DNA from: an uncultured Nitrososphaerota archaeon
Lineage (GTDB): Bacteria; Bacillota; Clostridia; Oscillospirales; Ruminococcaceae
Length of the DNA: 8,465 bases
NCBI GenBank assembly: GCA_934869045.1
Contig: CAKXAF010000107.1
Coordinates: forward strand, 1 to 8,465
Reading direction: 5' to 3'
Shown here: positions 1-5,979 of the stretch, piece by piece
Numbering within the stretch: the stretch's first letter is position 1
Layout of the letters: each line of letters begins with the position of its first letter
Notes under the pieces: model-generated
The model's database searches: none
Told to the model about the DNA's origin: nothing
What the model saw: the letters and a program-made list of their open reading frames with translations, nothing else
Translations under genes and position numbers: made by a program

Positions 1-1
1 T

Positions 2-46
2 TCCAGATCAAGTCCTGCAACCAAGGCTCTGATAGAGGAGATATGA
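2..46 (+). CDS. Possible 3' end of an upstream gene (partial)
   Basis: The reading frame starting at base 2 is open from the window edge to a TGA at 44-46 and would encode the tail SRSSPATKALIEEI. This looks like an ordinary helical C-terminus. A second frame starting at base 1 is also open, to a TAA at 70-72 that lies one base before the acetyltransferase start, and would end in IKQVRRKP. Either could be the end of a gene transcribed together with the acetyltransferase. No promoter is visible between base 1 and 73, which favours read-through from upstream. The stretch is too short to name a product or to decide between the frames. Confidence 0.3.
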   Translation, partial: SRSSPATKALIEEI

Positions 47-73
47 TAAAACAAGTGAGGAGGAAGCCATAAA

Positions 74-658
74 ATGAACACGCCAACCCTGGAAACGGAA
101 CGCCTGATTTTGCGGAAATTCACGGAGAAAGACATCGAAGCGCTGTATTTCATCCTGAAAGACAAAGAAGCCAATACCTTCTTGCCCTGGTTTCCTGCTA
201 AAAGCGTCGAGGACGCCCACGGATTTTATGAAGAACGGTATGCGGTGGATTATGCCAAACCCCAGGCATATGCTTATGCGATTTGCCTCAAAAGCGGCGA
301 TTACCCGATAGGGTATATCAAGGTAGATATGGATGAAAGTCACGACTTCGGTTACGCGCTTCGCAAGGAATTTTGGCGCCGGGGAATTGCCACCGAGGCT
401 GGAAAAGCCGTCATAGAACAGGTCAAAAAGGATGGCCTTCCTTATATTACTGCCACCCACGACGTCAGCAATCCCCGGAGCGGCAGTGTGATGAAGCAGG
501 TAGGGATGAAATACTGCTATTCCTATGAGGAACAATGGCAGCCTAAAGGGTTCCCCGTCACTTTCCGGATGTACCAGCTGAACTTGGATGGGAACGGTGA
601 AAGGGTATTTAAAAAATATTGGAATCAATATAAAAATCACTTCATTGAAAAAATTTGA
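74..658 (+). CDS. GNAT-family N-acetyltransferase (RimJ/RimL-like)
   Basis: The protein has 194 residues, normal for single-domain GNAT acetyltransferases that move an acetyl group from acetyl-CoA to an amine. The N-terminus (LETERLILRKFTEKD, residues 6-20) is the usual opening of the RimJ/RimL-like branch. The acetyl-CoA pyrophosphate-binding motif A is RRGIAT at residues 102-107, preceded by the strand FGYALRKEFW. Motif B follows at about 133-145 (N133, then SVMKQVGM). The C-terminal 20 residues are basic and aromatic. The start is fixed by GTGAGGAGG at 55-63, about 10 bases before the ATG. The coding sequence is visibly more AT-rich than pepF or the acyl-CoA ligase downstream, which could mean transfer. 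The substrate cannot be told; ribosomal protein N-termini, antibiotics or small amines are all possible for this branch. Confidence 0.88.
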   Translation: MNTPTLETERLILRKFTEKDIEALYFILKDKEANTFLPWFPAKSVEDAHGFYEERYAVDYAKPQAYAYAICLKSGDYPIGYIKVDMDESHDFGYALRKEFWRRGIATEAGKAVIEQVKKDGLPYITATHDVSNPRSGSVMKQVGMKYCYSYEEQWQPKGFPVTFRMYQLNLDGNGERVFKKYWNQYKNHFIEKI

Positions 659-966
659 CCAATTGATAAATAGGGATGCCGCGGATCACGGCGAACGGAA
701 GAAAGGAAACGAATACTATAAATTTCGAAACATTACAGGCCGCCCGGATGAGCTAAGGAACAGCATCGTCAGCAAGATTACACAGCCAGCAGGCTAAGTG
801 TGATCCAAAGCGCTTGTTTCTTTTTCATACCTTGTCACTGTCTCTCTCAGCCCCAGCAGGGCGGGAACATCCTGTCCACCCCATACACCGTATTGAAATA
901 GGGCGAAAGAGGGACGCGATGAATCAAAAACATGTTTTCCGTCGTGTCCTCGCAAAAAATAAGCTT
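659..966. other. Gene-free stretch, no recognised content
   Basis: About 310 bases follow the acetyltransferase without a convincing gene. A plus-strand frame stays open from within the acetyltransferase gene to 797, but it has no ribosome binding site of its own and resembles no family I know. The other frames are short and stop-rich. Base composition is AT-rich around 690-740 and mixed after that. I see no terminator directly after the acetyltransferase stop; the first strong hairpin is at 967-1012. The stretch could be decayed coding DNA. Confidence 0.5.
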
Positions 967-1012
967 AAATACAATCAAGGCTTGCGGTTCACCGTAAGCC
1001 TTGATTGTATTT
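967..1012. terminator. Long inverted repeat, probable shared bidirectional terminator
   Basis: The arm AAATACAATCAAGGCTT (967-983) is repeated exactly in reverse complement at 996-1012. The 12 bases between them also pair (CGGT with ACCG, one G.T pair), leaving a tiny loop and a stem of about 22 pairs. It sits 11 bases past the stop of the minus-strand cupin gene, where a terminator is expected. On that strand it is followed by TTTAAGCTTATTTTTTG, so a T-run is present but slightly delayed. On the plus strand it ends in ATTTGTTTG. It probably stops both the cupin gene and read-through from the acetyltransferase. Confidence 0.65.
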
Positions 1013-1022
1013 GTTTGCTGAT

Positions 1023-1454
1023 TTAGTCGCCCCTGGCATCCGACTCCTCCTTTGTGCGGTGAACAGTTCCGTGAGGATGGTGCGGAGGCGCATAGATCGC
1101 GTAGAGCTTCAGGGGCGTTTTTCCTGTGTTGACCACATTGTGCCAAGTGCCGGCAGGGACGAAGATGGCGTCGTCCTGGCAAACCGAGCGCTGAAAATTA
1201 AGCTGGCCTTTGCAGGAACCCATCAGGACGGTCCCTTGGCCCTCCTCTATACGGAGGAACTGGTCGGTGTCAGGATGTACCTCCAATCCGATCTCGCCGC
1301 AGGGGGGGATACACATCAATGTAAGCTGCAAATGGCTGCCGGTCCATAGTGTCCTGCGATAAAATAGGTTTTTCTCCGTAGAGCAGGCAATGTTGACAAC
1401 AAAAGGTTCCGGTCCAAAATCGGATGTGTTTGGATAATGCTCTGGGTGCCGCAT
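1023..1454 (-). CDS. Small single-domain cupin protein
   Basis: The protein has 143 residues and one cupin beta-barrel. Cupin motif 1 is at about residues 53-74 (GEIGLEVHPDTDQFLRIEEG). It keeps H60 and E70 but has Asp/Gln where many cupins carry a second His, so the metal site is atypical. Motif 2 is PAGTWHNVVNTG at 100-111, with H105 and N109. The tail YAPPHHPHGTVHRTK is His-rich and conserved in this small-cupin group as I remember it. The ATG at 1454 was chosen over in-frame ATGs further upstream (to 1613). GAAAGGAG lies 8 bases before it, and the residues upstream do not belong to the fold and overlap a decayed regulator. A TATATTATAAG stretch about 35-45 bases upstream may supply a -10. 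No enzymatic role or ligand can be assigned. Confidence 0.85.
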   Translation of the reverse strand: MRHPEHYPNTSDFGPEPFVVNIACSTEKNLFYRRTLWTGSHLQLTLMCIPPCGEIGLEVHPDTDQFLRIEEGQGTVLMGSCKGQLNFQRSVCQDDAIFVPAGTWHNVVNTGKTPLKLYAIYAPPHHPHGTVHRTKEESDARGD

Positions 1455-1616
1455 GATAACCTCTCCTTTCTGAAAGGGCGTATGCCTTATAATATATGCC
1501 ACAGCCTTCCCGCTGGTGCGCAATATCCGAAGCTCATTTTGGTTCTGGATATTGGCCATAGATGAATCCCTTGGGCCTGACTTCGGTATCCAAAAAACTG
1601 ACCCATTTAGCAAATT

Positions 1617-1744
1617 CAGAGCCGGCTGGGTTATATCAAAAGTTTCCGGCAGCTTGCAGCTGCATTCTCACCGTCCGATAACATTTTTACAATCCTGAAC
1701 CTGCTAGAATCTCCAAGGGCCTTACAGATCAATGCTGCCTCCAT
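1617..1744 (-). pseudogene. Decayed ArsR-family regulator fragment with a frameshift
   Basis: From an ATG at 1744 the minus strand reads MEAALICKALGDSSRFRIV and then KMLSDGE, which is the characteristic first half of an ArsR/SmtB winged helix. One base appears to be missing at about 1664-1667. In the next frame the text resumes as CSCKLPETFDITQPAL, including the C-x-C-K-L segment and the start of the DNA-recognition helix. After QPAL the expected SHHMK-type continuation is absent in all frames, so the gene is also truncated. Its wing and C-terminal half are missing. The remnant lies upstream of the cupin gene and on the same strand, so the two may once have been linked. The alternative, a sequencing error, would explain the frameshift but not the missing half. 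Confidence 0.62.
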
Positions 1745-1837
1745 TTCTTTCGCTGCATTCCCCTCACCTAGATGTTGCTATATACATGGGCGGATGCCAA
1801 CGTGTTTGTATGATGAAATCTTTCTCTCTTTCCAGAC

Positions 1838-1866
1838 TTTACTTTTTTCTTTGAATTTCCTATAAT
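1838..1866 (+). promoter_or_regulatory. Sigma-A promoter of pepF
   Basis: A TTTACT -35 (1838-1843) is separated by exactly 17 bases from a perfect TATAAT -10 (1861-1866). Transcription would start near 1873, giving a leader of about 43 bases before the pepF ATG. The ribosome binding site GGAAGGAG (1899-1906) lies 9 bases before that ATG. Confidence 0.8.
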
Positions 1867-1915
1867 AGATGTATCAGAAAAATCTGCAAATGGGTGCTGG
1901 AAGGAGTATTTTGAT

Positions 1916-3700
1916 ATGGATGTACAGATGACCTGGAACCTGGAGGATTTGTTTCCGTCCGAGGAAATGTGGAATGTGAAGCTGGAAGAGGCAAAGCGCC
2001 TCTTTGAGCAGCTCGCTGCCCAAAAGGGCCACGCCGCCGCTACCGCAGCTGATCTTCTTCGGACAGCCCGGCTTTACGAAGAGAGTGGAATCCTCTTTGA
2101 ACAGCTGGCCGTCTACGCATACTGCGGTTTTCATCAGGATATGGCGGTGGGGGAGGCGAAAAACCGAATGGAGCTGATCTCAAACACTGCTGCCAGTGTG
2201 GGAGAAAAAACCTCCTATCTGGCGCCGGAGCTGATGCAGTATTCCATGGAAGACTTCAATGCCTACTGCCGGGAGCAGCCGGAACTGGAGCTCTACCGGG
2301 GCTTTGCCGTGGATTTTTTTGAGAAGAAGTCCCATATCCTCGACCCCGGCGCGGAAGAAATCCTTGCCCGGATGGGGGACCTGAAGGGCAGCTACCGGAA
2401 GATTTACGATGATCTGACGGTTAATGACACGGAATATCCCTTTGTAGAGGGGCCGGATGGCGATAAGGTCCAGGTATCCGACGCGGGCTATGGCAGCGCT
2501 CTGCTGAATTCGGACCGCCGCTACCGCCGGGACTATTTTGAAGCCCTTTTGGGAACCTACGGCAAGCATATCAACGTCCTCTCCAGTAACTATTCCGGCG
2601 CGGTGAAATCTCGGGTCCACCTGGCCCGCAGCCGGCGGTATCCGACCGCCCGCGCCCATGCTCTGGCCGAAAACCATGTGCCGGAGGAAGTCTACGACAA
2701 TCTTATTGAGAACGTCCGCGCTGGTACCGGTCCTCTTCAGGATTATGTGTCCCTGCGGAAACGGGTCCTGGGTGTGGATGATTTCCACTTCTACGATTTC
2801 TTCGTCCCCATCGTTCCGGATGTGGACCGGGCCTATTCCTACGACGAAGGACGGGAGCTGGCTCTGAAAGCTACCGCCGTACTGGGACAAGACTATGCCG
2901 CGCTGATGAAACGGGCGGTCAGCGAACGCTGGATCGATGTCTATCCCGGGAAGAATAAAATGAACGGCGCTTATTCCAACGGCGCTTACGGCGCACATCC
3001 TTATATGCTGCTCAACTATACAGATACGCTGGACGATGTATTCACGCTGGTTCACGAGCTGGGCCACTCCATGCACACCTATTTCAGCAGCGCCGCCCAG
3101 CCCTATATTTATGCGGATTACAGCATCTTCTGTGCGGAGGTCGCTTCCACTACCAATGAGATGCTGCTGTACCGCTACCTCCTGGACCGCGCCGAATCCA
3201 AAGAGCAGAAGGCGCTTCTCCTTTCAAAGCATCTGGACGATATCCGCTCCACCTTTTACCGTCAGACCATGTTCGCTGATTTTGAAAACCAGACGCACCG
3301 TCTCGCCGAAGCCGGAGAGCCTCTTCTGCCGTCTACCCTCTGCGGTATCCACAAGAAGCTCAACGAGGATTACTACGGCCCGGACTTTATCGCGGATGAG
3401 ACCATTTCCTACGAATGGGCGCGGATCCCGCATTTCTACCGGGACTTTTACGTCTATCAGTATGCCACGGGTATCTCGGCGGCTATTGCCATTTCCCGGC
3501 GTATTTTCACCGAGGGGCAGAAGGCAGTGGACGACTACCGGAAATTCCTGACGACTGGCGGCAGCGGCCATCCCATCGATCTGCTCCGTGTCGCTGGGGT
3601 GGATATGGCTTCCCCGAAACCAGTCCAGGATACGGTCGACGACTTTGCCGAGACACTGGCGGAGTTGAAAACGCTTTTGCAGTCAGGCGAAGCAGGGTGA
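1916..3700 (+). CDS. pepF: Oligoendopeptidase F (M3 family zinc metallopeptidase)
   Basis: This cytoplasmic thimet-type peptidase cleaves oligopeptides of moderate length, recycling peptides taken up by transporters or released by proteolysis. The protein has 594 residues, matching the roughly 600 usual for PepF. An all-helical N-terminal part (residues 1 to about 200) is followed by the catalytic M3 domain. The zinc site is HELGH at 380-384: H380 and H384 bind zinc, E381 is the catalytic base, and E408 in YSIFCAEVAS is the third ligand. Substrate-pocket signatures are present at HFYRDFYVYQYATG (506-519) and in the late YRKFLTTGGSGHPIDLL segment. There is no signal peptide. The gene is monocistronic, with its own promoter and terminator. 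All key residues are intact. Confidence 0.96.
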   Translation: MDVQMTWNLEDLFPSEEMWNVKLEEAKRLFEQLAAQKGHAAATAADLLRTARLYEESGILFEQLAVYAYCGFHQDMAVGEAKNRMELISNTAASVGEKTSYLAPELMQYSMEDFNAYCREQPELELYRGFAVDFFEKKSHILDPGAEEILARMGDLKGSYRKIYDDLTVNDTEYPFVEGPDGDKVQVSDAGYGSALLNSDRRYRRDYFEALLGTYGKHINVLSSNYSGAVKSRVHLARSRRYPTARAHALAENHVPEEVYDNLIENVRAGTGPLQDYVSLRKRVLGVDDFHFYDFFVPIVPDVDRAYSYDEGRELALKATAVLGQDYAALMKRAVSERWIDVYPGKNKMNGAYSNGAYGAHPYMLLNYTDTLDDVFTLVHELGHSMHTYFSSAAQPYIYADYSIFCAEVASTTNEMLLYRYLLDRAESKEQKALLLSKHLDDIRSTFYRQTMFADFENQTHRLAEAGEPLLPSTLCGIHKKLNEDYYGPDFIADETISYEWARIPHFYRDFYVYQYATGISAAIAISRRIFTEGQKAVDDYRKFLTTGGSGHPIDLLRVAGVDMASPKPVQDTVDDFAETLAELKTLLQSGEAG

Positions 3701-3713
3701 TATAAGCTCGAAG

Positions 3714-3743
3714 CCGCCGCTCCGTTTGGGGCGGCGGATTTTG
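3714..3743 (+). terminator. Intrinsic terminator of pepF
   Basis: A 10-bp GC-rich stem (CCGCCGCTCC at 3714-3723 with GGGGCGGCGG at 3728-3737, one T.G pair) closes a GTTT loop. It is followed by ATTTTGTT. It begins 13 bases after the pepF stop. Read on the minus strand the same hairpin lies 29 bases past the end of the DUF2812 gene, but there it lacks a T-run. It would therefore be a poor terminator for that gene. Confidence 0.85.
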
Positions 3744-3765
3744 TTGAGGGGAACCCCGCGATTCT

Positions 3766-4983
3766 TCACGGGTTTGATGTTTGACTTGAGAAATGTGCAG
3801 CGAAACACCCTGCCCATTCTTCTACAGGAATGGTGGAATCCGCGGTTTGATAAAAGGTGATCCGCATGATCCGGCTGCCCTTCTGCAGAAGAACCGTTGG
3901 GAAGATTTCATGATAGGCCGCCGACCAGTCTGCGTCCAGTCCTTTCAAGGGGATTTCTTTATAATGTTTGTTTCTCCTGGCTTCGGACAGATACTCCCGT
4001 CCAATTTCACGGGCAAGCCAGGGAGCGGCCGTTTCATAGTATTCAATGATCAGGCCGCCCTGGAACCGTTCCCCGGCTTCCGTTTTTCCGGAACCGTATT
4101 CCCGGTATTCGATGATCACCGGCGCCAGCCAGTCTGAGCGGCGTTCCACCCGGTTGCTGCGGTAGGAATCCTCCTGCCGGTATGTTCCGCCGGCGGCCAG
4201 ATCCGCCAGGGTTGCGAAGGGATAGGGGCCGGGATCCTCCGCCAGCGGGCGGACATTGGTTTCCATAATGTCCGCCTTCCAGGCGCTCAGCATACAGATT
4301 ACCCAGGCGATGGCCTGGACCAGGAAAAGAAGCAGTCCCAGCCGATGCTGCCTGGCATTTCGCTTCCAGTTTTTTCGATGGCTTAGGGGCTCTCCTGCAG
4401 CCAGCTTTTTCCGCAGCCGCCGCAGGGAAAACACTGCGGCCGCCGATATCCATACCGCCCAGAAAACCATTGCCGCGGCCCATAGAACCCGCCATGTTCC
4501 GATCTCGGTTACCGTTAGCAGCACCCCTCCGCGAAGGAGCAGGAGGGGATAGACCAGCAGCCAGAAAAGAGTGGAAAGAAGGCTCCCGCGCTCCCGTCTG
4601 CGCACCAGATCAAGTGCCAGCGCCTGGACAGCAGGATCGGTGTTCAGTTCCCGGGCGCCGGGCTGGTCGGTGCAGTAGATAAAAAACTGCCCCCAAGTCG
4701 CGATATAGCGCCAGCCGTAATGCGCGCTCAGCTCTACCGCTTCCGGGGAAGGTTCCATGCTTCCCTCTGACCAGATACTGACGTTTTTAGGCGCCGGCTC
4801 CAGCCGGTAGCGCATAGAACAGGGCTCCGTCTTTTCAAAAGCTGCGACTCCGGCAAAAAAGCCGTCCTTGCAAAGCACAAGGCCCTTTGCGGCCATGTCG
4901 GCCAGCCAGCTTTCCATCCCCTCCACGTCATAAACCGGGCAAGGCGGAATGCGGTAGGCATGTTTCGGTTCCTGCTGGCTCAT
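3766..4983 (-). CDS. DUF2812 domain membrane protein, partner of PadR regulator
   Basis: The protein has 405 residues. The N-terminal cytosolic part (about 20-120) matches my recollection of DUF2812, with WLADMAAKGLVL (26-37), MRYRLEP (57-63) and GWRYIATWGQFFIY (90-103). Three hydrophobic segments at about 134-158, 164-187 and 214-234 should span the membrane. A basic loop lies between the second and third (RRLRKKL and RKNWKRN). The last 170 residues are soluble, with no recognised domain. In Firmicutes such proteins are commonly encoded directly after a PadR repressor, as here. The start overlaps the padR stop in an ATGA, which implies translational coupling. The molecular function is unknown; an envelope-stress or antibiotic-sensing role is only a guess. 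No catalytic motif is visible. Confidence 0.85.
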   Translation of the reverse strand: MSQQEPKHAYRIPPCPVYDVEGMESWLADMAAKGLVLCKDGFFAGVAAFEKTEPCSMRYRLEPAPKNVSIWSEGSMEPSPEAVELSAHYGWRYIATWGQFFIYCTDQPGARELNTDPAVQALALDLVRRRERGSLLSTLFWLLVYPLLLLRGGVLLTVTEIGTWRVLWAAAMVFWAVWISAAAVFSLRRLRKKLAAGEPLSHRKNWKRNARQHRLGLLLFLVQAIAWVICMLSAWKADIMETNVRPLAEDPGPYPFATLADLAAGGTYRQEDSYRSNRVERRSDWLAPVIIEYREYGSGKTEAGERFQGGLIIEYYETAAPWLAREIGREYLSEARRNKHYKEIPLKGLDADWSAAYHEIFPTVLLQKGSRIMRITFYQTADSTIPVEEWAGCFAAHFSSQTSNP

Positions 4984-5309
4984 AAATTTCCCTCCGGATT
5001 CCCAGGCTCACTCTCCGCATCCATCAGGCAGCAGCGCAGCCTGTCGAGTTCTGCCTGATAGGCTGCGCGTCCTTTTTCCGTTATGCGGTAGGTTCGCTTT
5101 CGCCCATCCACGGCAACCTCCTGGATATAGCGTTCGCTTTCAAACTTTCCAAGAATGGTGTACAGGGTCGCCGGGCCGATTTGCAGGCGCCCCTGGGTTT
5201 TTTGTTCGATGAAGGCCGCCGCGTCGATTCCGCACATCTCTTCCCGATTCAAGGCCATCAAAACGTAGAACATGGATTCTGTCAGTCCATCCAGCGCCTT
5301 TTTTGGCAT
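4980..5309 (-). CDS. PadR-family transcriptional repressor
   Basis: The protein has 109 residues, typical of the short PadR subfamily: a winged helix-turn-helix plus one C-terminal dimer helix. Helix 1 is LTESMFYVLMALNREEMCGIDA (9-30). The recognition helix is GPATLYTILGKFESE (45-59). The beta-wing is DGRKRTYRITEKGR (68-81). The ATG at 5309 is preferred because AGGAGG (5317-5322) lies 7 bases upstream and a consensus promoter starts just above it. The in-frame extension to 5483 would run through that promoter. The gene is first in an operon with the DUF2812 gene (4-base overlap) and is probably autoregulated through the palindrome at 5327-5356. The effector is unknown. Confidence 0.93.
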   Translation of the reverse strand: MPKKALDGLTESMFYVLMALNREEMCGIDAAAFIEQKTQGRLQIGPATLYTILGKFESERYIQEVAVDGRKRTYRITEKGRAAYQAELDRLRCCLMDAESEPGNPEGNL

Positions 5310-5326
5310 CGTGCCGCCTCCTATCA

Positions 5327-5356
5327 ATATCGTTCTATGATATCGTTCAACGATAT
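5327..5356. promoter_or_regulatory. Probable PadR operator (perfect palindrome plus extra half-site)
   Basis: ATATCGTTCAACGATAT (5340-5356) is a perfect 8-bp inverted repeat around one central base. A further copy of the ATATCGTT half-site lies at 5327-5334, exactly 13 bases from the next one. On the transcribed (minus) strand the palindrome overlaps the last two bases of the -10 and covers the start site, the arrangement expected for an autorepressor. Binding by the adjacent PadR protein is inference. Confidence 0.75.
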
Positions 5357-5383
5357 TATAACGCTTTTGCCGCTGGCTGTCAA
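5355..5383 (-). promoter_or_regulatory. Consensus sigma-A promoter of the padR-DUF2812 operon
   Basis: On the minus strand a perfect TTGACA (5383-5378) and a perfect TATAAT (5360-5355) are separated by 17 bases. Such a strong promoter fits a tightly repressed, inducible operon. The transcript would start near 5348 and carry a leader of about 40 bases with AGGAGG. Confidence 0.9.
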
Positions 5384-5520
5384 GTCTTTTCCGGTTTTGC
5401 ACAGCGCTGGCCTCCTGCTTAGATAAGTCCTTGCGGGATGGAATCTGGGTAAATTCCATGACGTCATTCCTTTCCTCTGTCATTTATTTTCTGCATATAG
5501 AAAAAAAGAAAGAATTCCTC

Positions 5521-5549
5521 TTGACAATCCTGGGGCATAGGTGTATAAT
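5521..5549 (+). promoter_or_regulatory. Consensus sigma-A promoter of the T-box/acyl-CoA ligase unit
   Basis: A perfect TTGACA (5521-5526), a 17-base spacer and a perfect TATAAT (5544-5549) are present. Transcription would begin near 5556, immediately before the T-box leader. Full-strength initiation with control moved to attenuation in the leader is the usual T-box layout. Confidence 0.9.
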
Positions 5550-5582
5550 CTGAATAAACAAAAAGCCAAATAGAGCTGAGGC

Positions 5583-5879
5583 ATGGTTTTCTGTGCCGAG
5601 GCCAAAACCAACAGCGATGACGAAGACCGTTTGAGTTTCCCCGCTTCAGAGAGTTGGCGGTTGCTGCGAGCCAGCGCGGGCGCTCAGAAAACGTATCCCT
5701 TCCGAGCTGGAGAGCTGAAACTCTGTAAGGACAGTAGGCGCTCCCGAGTGTGCTGCGTTAGTGCATAGGACTTGTTAGAGTCCGATGAGGTGGCGCGAAG
5801 GCGCAATTTGAGTGGTACCGCGGATTGTTTTCAGTCCGTCTCAAAGAATGAGTAAGTCATTCTTTGAGACGGACTTTTG
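5583..5879 (+). promoter_or_regulatory. T-box riboswitch (tRNA-sensing leader)
   Basis: The leader binds uncharged tRNA and lets transcription continue only when the cognate amino acid is scarce. Stem I closes with CAGC (5612-5615) and GCTG (5706-5709). It carries a K-turn (GATGAC at 5616-5621 opposite CGA at 5703-5705), then GAAG (5622-5625) paired with CTTC (5699-5702). The distal arm has AGAGAG and a GGTTGCTGCGAG loop at about 5648-5670. The conserved AGTAGGC is at 5733-5739. The T-box is TTGAGTGGTACCGCGG at 5808-5823. Its TGGT bulge (5813-5816) predicts an A discriminator base on the tRNA, excluding tRNA-Asn. By register from the CTTC helix the specifier is TAT (5694-5696, Tyr). GTA (Val, 5693-5695) and ATC (Ile, 5695-5697) overlap it. 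The usual AGTA/GAA loop-E bases beside the specifier are not clean, so the amino acid is uncertain. Confidence 0.92.
5833..5878 (+). terminator. T-box leader terminator
   Basis: A perfect 19-bp stem (AGTCCGTCTCAAAGAATGA at 5833-5851 with its reverse complement at 5857-5875) closes a GTAAG loop and ends in TTTT (5875-5878). It lies 10 bases after the T-box sequence and is the attenuator that the tRNA-stabilised antiterminator must defeat. It is unusually long and perfect for such an element. Confidence 0.92.
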
Positions 5880-5979
5880 TGTTTCCGGTTTTTTGCCGGC
5901 AACCTGTTCGGGAGAAGGGTGAAAGACGGCTTTCTGTTGGAATCAAATAAGCGCCTGCGCGCAGAAAAGGGGAATTGTT

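Noticed and set aside
43..72. Tiny frame MIKQVRRKP ahead of the acetyltransferase as a leader peptide
   Set aside because: It has only nine codons, its putative ribosome binding site is too close to the ATG, and no attenuator hairpin follows. The end of an upstream gene explains the open frame equally well.
8..640. Minus-strand open frame opposite the acetyltransferase
   Set aside because: The plus strand encodes a clear GNAT protein with a good ribosome binding site; the antisense translation has no family features.
1005..1349. Plus-strand frame opposite the cupin gene
   Set aside because: The minus strand carries both cupin motifs and a well-placed ribosome binding site; the plus-strand frame has neither.
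2180..3076. Minus-strand open frame inside pepF
   Set aside because: It is antisense to the conserved metallopeptidase, including part of the zinc site region, with no ribosome binding site and no recognisable domains.
5583..5768. Short plus-strand frame inside the T-box leader (possible leader peptide)
   Set aside because: The segment folds as T-box stem I and following conserved elements. The frame lacks a ribosome binding site, and T-boxes act without a leader peptide.
5768..5785. GGACT...AGTCC hairpin as a separate terminator
   Set aside because: It has only five base pairs and no T-run, and it sits where T-box leaders carry stem III. It is part of the riboswitch.
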